Assembly (NCBI GenBank): GCA_955652155.1
Contig: CATPAT010000079.1
Coordinates: forward strand, 1-5,845
DNA from: an uncultured Chthoniobacterales bacterium
Lineage (GTDB): Bacteria; Verrucomicrobiota; Verrucomicrobiia; Chthoniobacterales; UBA10450
Length of the DNA: 5,845 nucleotides
Direction of reading: 5' to 3'
The position numbers and the translations under genes were made by a program. Below the pieces are notes generated by a model. That model saw nothing but the letters and a program-made list of their open reading frames with translations, had not been told where the DNA came from and did not search any database. Position 1 is the first letter of the stretch. The number at the start of each line of letters is the position of its first letter. Below are positions 1-5,845 of this stretch, piece by piece.

Positions 1-2751
1 ATCCCACACCGGATCGAGTCGCAACAACGCCGGAGTAATTGCACTTCCATACGGTATCTGCAGCAGCCGCTTGAGAATGGGAATCGCGTGATCGGCATCC
101 CCCAGTAGAGCGTAGATGCGCGCCATGTTCTCCTCTACACTGGGACCCTCGAATGGATCTTTGGAAGTGGGATCCATGGCCATGGCTTTTTGTCCTTCGG
201 CGATAGCAGAGGCCGCTTCGCCCAAACATGCATAGGCCCGACCCAAAGCGGCATGCGTCCCCGCCTCTACATAAGAACCCGGCGCGACCTTCTCGAGCTC
301 GCGGCGAATATCGTGCGCCGCTTTTTCGTAAGACGCGCGCGCCGCGGCGACATCGCCGGCGCGTTGCTGACTCAACCCTAGATTAAGTTGTCCCTCGTAG
401 CTTGACCCACCGCGTTTGTTCTCGGCGGCCACCGCACTTGAGAGTATCTCTCTGGCCGCGGCGTAACGGCGCTGGAACAAAGCCTGCACACCACGTACGG
501 GCACCGTTGCGCCTCCAGGCACGCGCGGTTCGGTACCGGGATTTGCAAGCAGTGGTTCTACTGCCTGGAGATCCCCCGTTGCCCAGAAGACAAACGCTTT
601 CAGACCGAGGGCATCTGTATCGGCCGGCTCCCACGCAAGTACGCGGTCAGCCGTGGCTAGAGCTTCGGGAAAACGGCGCATGTGGCTATACGTAGTCGCG
701 AGAGAGTTATAAGCATTGGTGTTGCGAGGATCGAGCTCAACGACACGACGGAACCCGTCAATCGCCTCTTCCCAATGCCCAAGCCGGCGTTGGACAAGGG
801 CGATCGCATTGGTGACATCAACGTTATTCGGAAGACCCTTTTCGGCTTGCTGGAATTCCGCGAGCCCCCCGGTGAAATCGCGCTGCCCCCAATAGCGATA
901 ATAACCAAGAGCAAGGTGAGTTTCCGGCAAGTTCGGGTCGAGCGCGAGAGCGCGATCAACGGAATCCTTGGCTGCCGCCAGCCGCGCCGGGCTTGGATCG
1001 AATCCTAACCAGTAACTGCCACTTTGCGCACCGGAGAGATATGCCCACGCCAGCACAAAACTGGGATCCAACTTTACTGCCTCCCGATATGACTGGATCG
1101 TACGCTCCACGTTGGACTTATCGAAAGGCGAGCCACCTGCCAATGCGCGACCACGCAGATAGGCATCGTAAGCAGCGGGATTGTTCGTCGGCTTCGCTTC
1201 CACGCGCGCCTTTTCTTGCGGACTCAGCGTCGCGCCCAGAGCCGCAGCGATCTCCTTGGCCAACTCGTCCTGCAAAGTAATCGAATCGGCCACGGTGCGA
1301 TCATAGTTCTGCACCCAGATGTGGCGATCCGTTCGCGCATCGATCAATTGCACGGAAACGCTAACATGGTTTCCTGACCGGCGCACACTGCCTTCTACTA
1401 CACTGCTGACACCGAGTTGCTGAGCTATGTCTTTGAGATTGCGTATGATCCCGGCCTTGTACTGCATGACTGAAGTCCGACTGATCACTTTTAAGTCTTT
1501 GATCTTGGAAAGATTCGACAGCAGTTCGTCCTGGACGCCGTCGGCAAAGAACGCGTGCTCTTTCTCGTCGCTTAAATTTTCGAATGGCAGCACGGCGATT
1601 CCAGTTGTTCCCGGTTGCCGGATAAATTCACTTTTCCAGACGATCCAGCCCGTTGCTGCTGCCAGAGCGACCAAGGACGCCGCTAGGAGCGCGCTGGTTG
1701 GATTCCGTCGCACCCATTTCTGTCCGCGGGCAAAGACTCCAGCGCGGCGGGCCAGAATTGGCTCGTGTTTTAGCCAGCGTTCAAGGTCTTCAGCCAGCGC
1801 GAGTGCGGAGGCGTAACGGCGCTTTGGGTCTTTCTCGAGACACTTGTGGCAAATTGTCGACAGGTCGCGATCTATTTTCGGATTCCACAGGCGCGGTTGT
1901 CGCGGCTCGGTGTCCAAAACCAGTCGGACAGTTTCGAAGGTTGTTCCTCCAGCAAAAGGTGGATGACCTGTGAGCAGTTGGTAAAGCACTGCGCCGAGTC
2001 CGTAGATATCCGTGGCGTTAGTGACGCGCGCGTTATTTCCCACCGCTTGTTCCGGGGCCATGTAACTGGGCGTGCCCAAAACTTCCAGCGTGCGGGTGAC
2101 AGTACTCTCTGTTTCGACGAGCCGTGCCAGCCCGAAATCGGTGAGATGTGGTTCGCCCTTTGCGTCGAGCAGGATGTTTCCCGGTTTAATGTCTCGATGG
2201 AGGATGCCGCGCTCATGCGCATAATGAACAGTGCGGGCCAGCTTCGCGATCAGTTCCGCTGCGTGACGGATCGGCATCGGTTCGCGCTTCGCGACGGCAT
2301 CGAGTTGGCCGCCCTCCACGAGTCCCATGCTGAAGTAACAGGCGCCGCCGCGCTCCCCCACTTCGTAAATCGGGACGATGCACGGATGATCCAGACTGGC
2401 GGCGGCTTCTGCTTCCAGACGGAAGCGCTTCAGATGCGCCTTCGTCGCCCACTGGCCCAAGCCAATGACTTTTAATGCAACCGTGCGGTTGAGACTTTTT
2501 TGCCGGGCGCGATAAACCACGCCCTGGCCGCCACGGCCGATCTCCTCAAGCAATTCGTAATCGCCGAAGTCCATTTGAATCCGCGACCCCGTTGGTTCAG
2601 GCCCATCGCCGTTTTCATTATCGATCGAGCCAAGACCTTTTCGGAAAAGGCATACACTGCAAAATCCCTGCGGCGCGTCTGCCAACACGGTGGCCCCGCA
2701 TTTTGCGCAAACTCTGCGCGCATTTGTCATCCTGGTCCTGGGCTGATCCAT
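1..2751 (-). CDS. Zinc-ribbon Ser/Thr protein kinase fused to TolB-like and TPR regions (3' end beyond window)
   Basis: Continuous 917-codon frame with no stop; an in-frame TAG lies shortly upstream of the ATG at 2751. Domains in order: zinc ribbon C15-x2-C18 and C31-x2-C34; Hanks-type kinase about 62-325; one transmembrane helix about 352-373; TolB-like (COG5616-type) domain about 384-505, opening with IAVLPFENLSDEK; TPR-like repeats about 520-917. The kinase looks active: glycine loop G72-R-G-G-Q-G77, lysine K94 in VALK, helix-C glutamate E113, HRDIKPGN with D187, K189 and N192, DFG 205-207, APE 232-234, helix-F D248, and R311. It is an RD kinase with several Thr/Ser in the activation segment (T214, S216, T217, T219, T221). 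One helix implies a cytoplasmic kinase and an extracytoplasmic sensor part. The last residues, DPVWD, match PIWD near the end of the 588-residue neighbour, so about 20-30 residues are missing. A second ATG at 2730, preceded by AGGA, could be the true start. The partner is probably the sigma factor 39 bases upstream. Family call is firm; the signal sensed is unknown. Confidence 0.93.
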   Translation of the reverse strand, partial: MDQPRTRMTNARRVCAKCGATVLADAPQGFCSVCLFRKGLGSIDNENGDGPEPTGSRIQMDFGDYELLEEIGRGGQGVVYRARQKSLNRTVALKVIGLGQWATKAHLKRFRLEAEAAASLDHPCIVPIYEVGERGGACYFSMGLVEGGQLDAVAKREPMPIRHAAELIAKLARTVHYAHERGILHRDIKPGNILLDAKGEPHLTDFGLARLVETESTVTRTLEVLGTPSYMAPEQAVGNNARVTNATDIYGLGAVLYQLLTGHPPFAGGTTFETVRLVLDTEPRQPRLWNPKIDRDLSTICHKCLEKDPKRRYASALALAEDLERWLKHEPILARRAGVFARGQKWVRRNPTSALLAASLVALAAATGWIVWKSEFIRQPGTTGIAVLPFENLSDEKEHAFFADGVQDELLSNLSKIKDLKVISRTSVMQYKAGIIRNLKDIAQQLGVSSVVEGSVRRSGNHVSVSVQLIDARTDRHIWVQNYDRTVADSITLQDELAKEIAAALGATLSPQEKARVEAKPTNNPAAYDAYLRGRALAGGSPFDKSNVERTIQSYREAVKLDPSFVLAWAYLSGAQSGSYWLGFDPSPARLAAAKDSVDRALALDPNLPETHLALGYYRYWGQRDFTGGLAEFQQAEKGLPNNVDVTNAIALVQRRLGHWEEAIDGFRRVVELDPRNTNAYNSLATTYSHMRRFPEALATADRVLAWEPADTDALGLKAFVFWATGDLQAVEPLLANPGTEPRVPGGATVPVRGVQALFQRRYAAAREILSSAVAAENKRGGSSYEGQLNLGLSQQRAGDVAAARASYEKAAHDIRRELEKVAPGSYVEAGTHAALGRAYACLGEAASAIAEGQKAMAMDPTSKDPFEGPSVEENMARIYALLGDADHAIPILKRLLQIPYGSAITPALLRLDPVWD

Positions 2752-2790
2752 TGTCTCAAGCTGTAACTAACGCCAAAATTCTTTAGAGGA

Positions 2791-3570
2791 TTACGTCTGC
2801 AATACAGCGATGAAATGCTGCAACTCATCTTCGACATCGCCCGGTACCGCGACAGTGTCAGCAATTTCTTTGTGCAACAACTGCCGATACCGTAGGCGGA
2901 GGCGGTGAAGCGCCTGATTCACCGCATTCTCGGTCATTTCTAAGTCCCTGGCGATCTCCCCCCGAGATGGCTGGCCCGGCTCATCGGAGAGCAGTTGCTT
3001 CAGGTGCCCAAACAATGGCCCGTTGCCAGCAGCTTCATATTCAGCTGCGAGCCGCGCGAGGACTTGCTCCAGTAACGTCAAAGCCCAGCGGCGCTCGTAG
3101 ATTCGGTCGGCGCTCAACGTGTCCACCAACTGCTGGTCAGTCCACTCGCGCGCGAGCAAATCCTCGAGCGAAACCAGCGACCGGCCTTCGCCTCGTTTGA
3201 TCGTCGTGTCTTGGCGCCGCGCCTTGGACAGAAAATTCTTCACGGAGACGAGCAGATAAGAACGCAAACGTCCCTTTTCCTGCCTGACGGTCTCGAGGTC
3301 CCTCCGCTCAAGCAACCGCGCAAAAAAAGCTTGTGTGAGATCCTGCGCCTCTTCCGGCTTGTAGCCCTGGCGCCTGATGAACCCGTAAAGTGGCCACCAA
3401 TAGGTTCGGCAAAGTTTTTCGAGCGCCTCCCGCGCGACTAGAGATTCACCCTGCGCCGCCAATACCACGCTCCAATGGGTTGTATTAAATGCAATCCCGC
3501 CGTTTTGAGTCGTTTGATCGATCGCACTCCGCGAAGCCCCGTTACCAACCGCTGGCACGCCGCGATACAA
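2791..3570 (-). CDS. ECF-like RNA polymerase sigma factor, kinase-associated type
   Basis: A 259-residue protein of the extracytoplasmic-function sigma class that would direct RNA polymerase to a specific promoter set. Conservation begins at FNTTHWSVVLAA (28-39), typical of large ECF-like sigma factors in Verrucomicrobiota, Planctomycetota and Acidobacteriota. Region 2 lies about 45-120, with the core-binding stretch EEAQDLTQAFFARLLE at 73-88 and GRLRSYLLVSVKNFL at 100-114. Region 4 lies about 185-232, with a helix-turn-helix around SRGEIARDLEMTENAVNQAL (202-221) and the basic helix HRLRLRYRQLL after it. A 27-residue tail (233-259) follows. No anti-sigma factor gene is next to it; the kinase gene starts 39 bases downstream on the same strand, which suggests one operon and control by phosphorylation. 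The frame has no ATG before the conserved part. TTG at 3570, just after an in-frame TAG, is the longest start, with a weak AGG about 11 bases upstream; GTG at 3558 is the alternative. Family call is strong, start is uncertain. Confidence 0.92.
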   Translation of the reverse strand: MYRGVPAVGNGASRSAIDQTTQNGGIAFNTTHWSVVLAAQGESLVAREALEKLCRTYWWPLYGFIRRQGYKPEEAQDLTQAFFARLLERRDLETVRQEKGRLRSYLLVSVKNFLSKARRQDTTIKRGEGRSLVSLEDLLAREWTDQQLVDTLSADRIYERRWALTLLEQVLARLAAEYEAAGNGPLFGHLKQLLSDEPGQPSRGEIARDLEMTENAVNQALHRLRLRYRQLLHKEIADTVAVPGDVEDELQHFIAVLQT

Positions 3571-3669
3571 CTAAAAAGTCGCCTGTAAATCAAGCCGAAT
3601 CGGGCAGAAGCGAGAGTATCACCGGCTTAGAACTATCGACTGGAGAAAGATGATACTTCGGACAGAGCA

Positions 3670-3855
3670 ATGGTGCAGCGACACCGGGAGGAAAATGGGA
3701 GAAAATGGTGCTGTAAAAATCGGTTTCGGTCTTGCGTCGTCCCAGACAATGATATCCAACCTTTTACCGGCAAAACCTATCCGCAATCGGAGCCCGACAT
3801 CATCTCGGCTGTCGCAGCCCGCAAGGCAAAGCGGGGCATCGCACTAATGGGCTAA
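3670..3855 (+). CDS. Doubtful small ORF, 61 residues, function unknown
   Basis: The only plus-strand reading frame in this window not lying antisense to a convincing gene. The first third (MVQRHREENGRKWCCKNR) looks random, but the rest (about residues 22-61, containing QPFTGKTYPQSEPDI and AVAARKAKRGIALMG) has protein-like composition, with roughly two thirds G or C at third codon positions. The start has no clear ribosome binding site. A second frame from ATG 3650, or from ATG 3695 after GGGAGGAAA, overlaps it and gives a better start, so a frameshifted remnant of a small gene is possible. It ends inside the left palindrome at 3848-3860 and is convergent with the TPR gene. I recognise no family. 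It may well be chance. Confidence 0.2.
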   Translation: MVQRHREENGRKWCCKNRFRSCVVPDNDIQPFTGKTYPQSEPDIISAVAARKAKRGIALMG

Positions 3856-3881
3856 GCCCAAAAGAATGCTTTAGCGTTCTT
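3848..3881 (-). terminator. Candidate terminator: two adjacent dyad symmetries
   Basis: Positions 3862-3881 form a stem with 9-bp arms (AAGAATGCT and AGCGTTCTT, one T-G mismatch) around two bases. Next to it is the odd palindrome TGGGCTAAGCCCA at 3848-3860. Read on the minus strand, the first stem lies 15 bases after the stop of the truncated paralog and ends in TTCTTTTGGG, a short T-run. This could end transcription from the TPR array before the sigma-kinase unit. The tight loop and short T-run make it a weak candidate. Confidence 0.35.
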
Positions 3882-3896
3882 CGCAGTACCCGGAGG

Positions 3897-3998
3897 CTAT
3901 CGCCCAATTTCGCAAGGCAGCAGAGTTGCGACCACCGCATATGCGACCTTATAAACGTTGCGCCGCTTCAGTTCAGCAAAGAAGTTGTCGATCTTCAC
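3897..3998 (-). pseudogene. Truncated 5' remnant of a third TolB/TPR membrane protein paralog
   Basis: A 33-codon frame beginning with GTG at 3998, which overlaps the TGA of the preceding 588-residue gene (GTGA), and ending with TAG at 3897. The peptide starts VKIDNFFAELKRRNVYKVA. It shares the 14-residue stretch FFAELKRRNVYKVA exactly with residues 6-19 of the 588-residue protein, then YAVVATLL corresponds to its YGVVAWLL after loss of two codons. Beyond that the homology stops (PCEIGR, then TAG). No TolB domain, TPR or later membrane helix of this copy is found downstream on either strand. It therefore looks like the leftover start of a deleted paralog, not a working gene. A small translated membrane peptide cannot be ruled out, but only half a helix remains. 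Confidence 0.8.
3943..3983. repeat. 41-bp direct repeat, copy 1 (in the remnant)
   Basis: Matches 5706-5746 at 38 of 41 positions without gaps, in the same orientation. It encodes the FFAELKRRNVYKVA segment of the paralogs. The three differences are all synonymous third-position changes (GAA/GAG, CGG/CGA, TAT/TAC), which marks it as duplicated coding sequence and not a mobile-element or recombination-site repeat. Confidence 0.85.
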
Positions 3999-5761
3999 GG
4001 ATTCAGTTCTTTTTCCGGCACGACCATCCTCGCGACCAGGCTGGCAAATCGTGGATCATTACGGATCGAATCCCAGATTGGCTCATCTTTGTAAAAGACG
4101 CCGATGGCGCCCGTACCGAGAGCACGTTCCAACCACGAAAAAGCCATCTCCTTGTCATTGAGCGTCGCGTAGATTTTGGCGATCCAGTGAGCAGTGCTCA
4201 GGCCCGGGCCGGACATGGTCTCGAGTTCTTTGATCGACTCCAACGCCTCCGCCTTCTTCCCAGCACCTGCGTAGGCCACGCCGGCGCTGTAGATCAAAAG
4301 CGGATCATCTTTTCGCGTCGCTTTGACTTTTTCAATTTCGGTGAACGCCTCCTTGAGTGAGCCACTCTTAAGATAGAGCCCTATCTCCCAGGTGCCGCTC
4401 AAGGCCGGGCCGAGTTGGTTCGACTTCCTCAATAACTCGAAAGCCCGGGCATAATCTCGTTTGAAATAGTAAGGCAGAGCTGCCGTCCGCGCCATGATCG
4501 ATGACACTGGATCAAGCTCACGAGCCTTCTCAAACTCGAGCGATGCTTCATTAAGACGTCCTTGTCGGATGAAACAGATTCCCAAATCGTACGGCGCCTC
4601 TGCCAGACTCGGACTCAGCTCCATTGCGTGGCGCAGCTCCCTTTCACCAAGCGAGAAATTTGACGGAGAGAATCCCACGTAGGTCAGGCCGAGAGCGGCA
4701 TGGGCTTCGGCCAAATTCGGATCGATAGCCAGAGCTTTGCGCGCCGCTTCTTCGGCTTTGCGCCGGCCTTCCACTGGTGCAATCGCGCCATAATAACCGG
4801 CGCTCGCGTAGGTGTCGGCCAACCCGGCGTAAGCCCAAGCATAATTGGGATCTTCTTGCAGTGCTTGTTCGTAAGCGCGAATCGCTGCGGCCAGATCGGC
4901 ACTGGTGCGGCGCTGCCGCGCCGCCCGGCCTTGCATGTAATATTGAAAGGCTTTGAGATTTTGGGTCGGTTTCTCCGTCAGCGCTTGGCTTCCTTGAACG
5001 CCAAGCTTCACTTGGAGCGCCTGAACAACCTGGCGCGCGACGTCGCTGCGCACAGCAAAGATATCCTGCATCTCGCGATCATAGCTGTCCGACCAGACAT
5101 GGTTGCCATCAGAAGCCTGAATGAGCTGCGCTGTGATTCGCAATTTGTTACCGGCCCGCGCCACGCTGCCTTCAAGCAGATGACTCGCATGCAGCAGTTC
5201 ACCGATCTTCTGAATGTCTTCGTTCTTGCCTTTGAATGCGAATGACGACGTGCGCGCCTTGACTTGCAGACCGTTGATTTTCGATAGCGCCGTGATCAAC
5301 TCCTCGCTCACGCCATCACTCAAATATTCGTCGTTCTTGTCTGCGCTCATGTTCACGAACGGAAGCACGGCAATCGATTTTGCCGGCAACTCGGCTGACT
5401 CGGTTTGTTTGCGCGAAGCAGTGTAGCGCCCGAGAAAGAATAAGCTGACAGAGAGCGCGGCGCCGATGAGCACAATGTAAACCCACGCGCCGCCGCGCGG
5501 GCGCTGTCCCGCAGCATCTGCAGCTTCTGTGCGTTTGATCCCCTCGGGTGTCGCTTCAAACGCCCATGCGATTACCAATGCGATCGGAAAGCCGATGATG
5601 ATCAACATGATGACAAGCCGGATAGCCCAGTTCGGGATTTCGAGGAACGGAAAGACTTGCGTGGCGACTTGGATCAACAGCCACGCGACGACGCCGTAGG
5701 CGATCGCGACCTTGTAAACGTTGCGTCGCTTCAGCTCAGCAAAGAACGTTTTCGGATTCAC
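3995..5761 (-). CDS. Membrane-anchored TolB-like domain and TPR repeat protein (588 aa)
   Basis: Complete gene from GTG at 5761 to TGA at 3995. The N-terminal membrane module (about 6-78) begins FFAELKRRNVYKVA, with helices about 15-38 and 45-67, and ends WAFEATPEGIKRT. A third helix lies about 93-112 (WVYIVLIGAALSVSLFFLG). With the basic N-terminus inside, the rest would be outside the inner membrane. A TolB-like domain (COG5616 type) spans about 129-255, with SIAVLPFVNMSAD, EYLSDGVSEELITALSKI and LLEGSVARAGNKLRITAQLI. TPR-like helical pairs run from about 270 to 550, several with clear AxxxYEQALQEDPNYAWAY or AxALAIDPNLAEAHAALG signatures. The end (PIWDSIRNDPRFASLVARM) is typical of the family. 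The GTG lies 5 bases after the upstream stop with no clear ribosome binding site of its own, suggesting translational coupling. No enzymatic motif is visible; a scaffold or sensor role is inferred. The protein shares its TolB/TPR layout with the C-terminal half of the kinase. Confidence 0.92.
   Translation of the reverse strand: MNPKTFFAELKRRNVYKVAIAYGVVAWLLIQVATQVFPFLEIPNWAIRLVIMLIIIGFPIALVIAWAFEATPEGIKRTEAADAAGQRPRGGAWVYIVLIGAALSVSLFFLGRYTASRKQTESAELPAKSIAVLPFVNMSADKNDEYLSDGVSEELITALSKINGLQVKARTSSFAFKGKNEDIQKIGELLHASHLLEGSVARAGNKLRITAQLIQASDGNHVWSDSYDREMQDIFAVRSDVARQVVQALQVKLGVQGSQALTEKPTQNLKAFQYYMQGRAARQRRTSADLAAAIRAYEQALQEDPNYAWAYAGLADTYASAGYYGAIAPVEGRRKAEEAARKALAIDPNLAEAHAALGLTYVGFSPSNFSLGERELRHAMELSPSLAEAPYDLGICFIRQGRLNEASLEFEKARELDPVSSIMARTAALPYYFKRDYARAFELLRKSNQLGPALSGTWEIGLYLKSGSLKEAFTEIEKVKATRKDDPLLIYSAGVAYAGAGKKAEALESIKELETMSGPGLSTAHWIAKIYATLNDKEMAFSWLERALGTGAIGVFYKDEPIWDSIRNDPRFASLVARMVVPEKELNP
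5706..5746. repeat. 41-bp direct repeat, copy 2 (in the 588-residue gene)
   Basis: Intact-gene counterpart of 3943-3983, encoding residues 6-19 of the 588-residue protein. It serves as the reference for judging the truncated copy. Confidence 0.85.
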
Positions 5762-5766
5762 GCTGG

Positions 5767-5845
5767 TTATTTATGTTCCGCGCCTATCACCTTCTGCACG
5801 AGCGCTTCGAAACGCGGATCGCCGCGTAGTGGATCGAGGATCGGG
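5767..5845 (-). CDS. C-terminal end of an upstream TPR-type paralog (5' end beyond window)
   Basis: Only the last 25 codons and TAA (5767-5769) are visible. The peptide contains ILDPLRGDPRFEALVQKV, followed by IGAEHK. This corresponds to the end of the 588-residue protein (PIWDSIRNDPRFASLVARM) and to the DPVWD reached by the kinase at the left edge, so it is very likely another TPR protein of the same family, freestanding or kinase-fused. Its stop is 5 bases before the GTG of the next gene on the same strand, so the two are almost certainly co-transcribed. The domain content upstream cannot be seen. Confidence 0.8.
   Translation of the reverse strand, partial: PILDPLRGDPRFEALVQKVIGAEHK

Larger units (their letters stand above)
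3571..3896. other. Intergenic stretch without a convincing gene
   Basis: 326 bases between the end of the truncated paralog and the sigma factor start. It contains two adjacent dyad symmetries (3848-3860 and 3862-3881), a doubtful plus-strand ORF (3670-3855), a short A-rich near-repeat of GGGAGGAAAAT and GGGAGAAAAT at about 3685-3706, and a 7-bp inverted repeat (3615-3621 with 3651-3657). The sigma-kinase promoter should lie here on the minus strand. The best -10-like hexamer I see is GATACT, inside the left arm of the inverted repeat, but it has no good -35 partner, so I do not annotate a promoter. I see no tRNA, IS end or further paralog sequence. Confidence 0.6.

Noticed and set aside
1427..1816. 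129-codon plus-strand ORF
   Set aside because: Antisense to the transmembrane and TolB-like part of the kinase gene; no domain visible.
1846..2475. 209-codon plus-strand ORF
   Set aside because: It lies wholly antisense to the kinase domain, whose catalytic motifs are intact in the minus frame; its peptide has no recognisable features.
3508..3527. GATCGATC tandem near the sigma factor N-terminus
   Set aside because: Short, inside the coding frame and not repeated elsewhere in a pattern.
3571..3896. Possible mobile element as cause of the paralog truncation
   Set aside because: No terminal inverted repeats, target-site duplication or transposase fragment is visible around the break; a simple deletion explains it.
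3936..3945. Perfect 10-bp palindrome CGCATATGCG
   Set aside because: It falls inside the remnant at the two-codon deletion and is most simply a by-product of coding sequence; a single 10-bp palindrome is expected by chance in a window of this size.
3926..4360. 144-codon plus-strand ORF covering the paralog junction
   Set aside because: Antisense to the end of the 588-residue gene and to the remnant; composition is that of a shadow frame.
4700..5245. 181-codon plus-strand ORF
   Set aside because: Antisense to the TolB/TPR gene; the minus frame carries clear TolB and TPR signatures and explains the openness of the opposite strand.

Overview
The window holds genes on one strand only (minus) and reads as a signalling locus of a moderately GC-rich soil or freshwater bacterium, most likely Verrucomicrobiota; Acidobacteriota or Planctomycetota are possible alternatives. 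The reasons are the family types: an ECF-like sigma factor directly upstream of a large Hanks-type Ser/Thr kinase that has an N-terminal CxxC/CxxC zinc ribbon and a C-terminal TolB-like plus TPR sensor region, next to freestanding membrane TolB-like/TPR proteins. The lineage is inferred from family resemblance, not from a marker gene.

Layout in the direction of transcription (right to left). At 5767-5845 is the last part of a TPR-type protein. Five bases later a complete 588-residue membrane protein begins (3995-5761): three predicted transmembrane helices, a TolB-like domain and about seven TPR-like helical pairs. Its stop codon overlaps the GTG of a 33-codon remnant (3897-3998). This remnant repeats the N-terminus of the 588-residue protein and then breaks off, so the locus appears to be a tandem array of paralogs whose third member has decayed. 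A stretch without a convincing gene follows (3571-3896). It has two small dyad symmetries that may end transcription, a doubtful 61-codon plus-strand ORF and a 7-bp inverted repeat.

Then comes the second unit: an ECF-like sigma factor (2791-3570, non-ATG start) and, 39 bases downstream, the kinase (1-2751). The kinase stays open over 917 codons to the left edge, and its last visible residues (LRLDPVWD) match the point about 25 residues before the end of the 588-residue protein, so only a short tail is missing.

How the genes may work together: the kinase has all catalytic residues and one transmembrane helix, placing the kinase domain in the cytoplasm and the TolB/TPR part outside the inner membrane. 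A signal sensed by the TolB/TPR region could be passed by phosphorylation to the sigma factor, as known for other kinase-linked ECF sigma factors. The neighbouring membrane proteins carry the same TolB/TPR module without a kinase. The sigma-kinase pairing is a recognised theme; the link to the TolB/TPR array and its decayed copy is the least familiar part.
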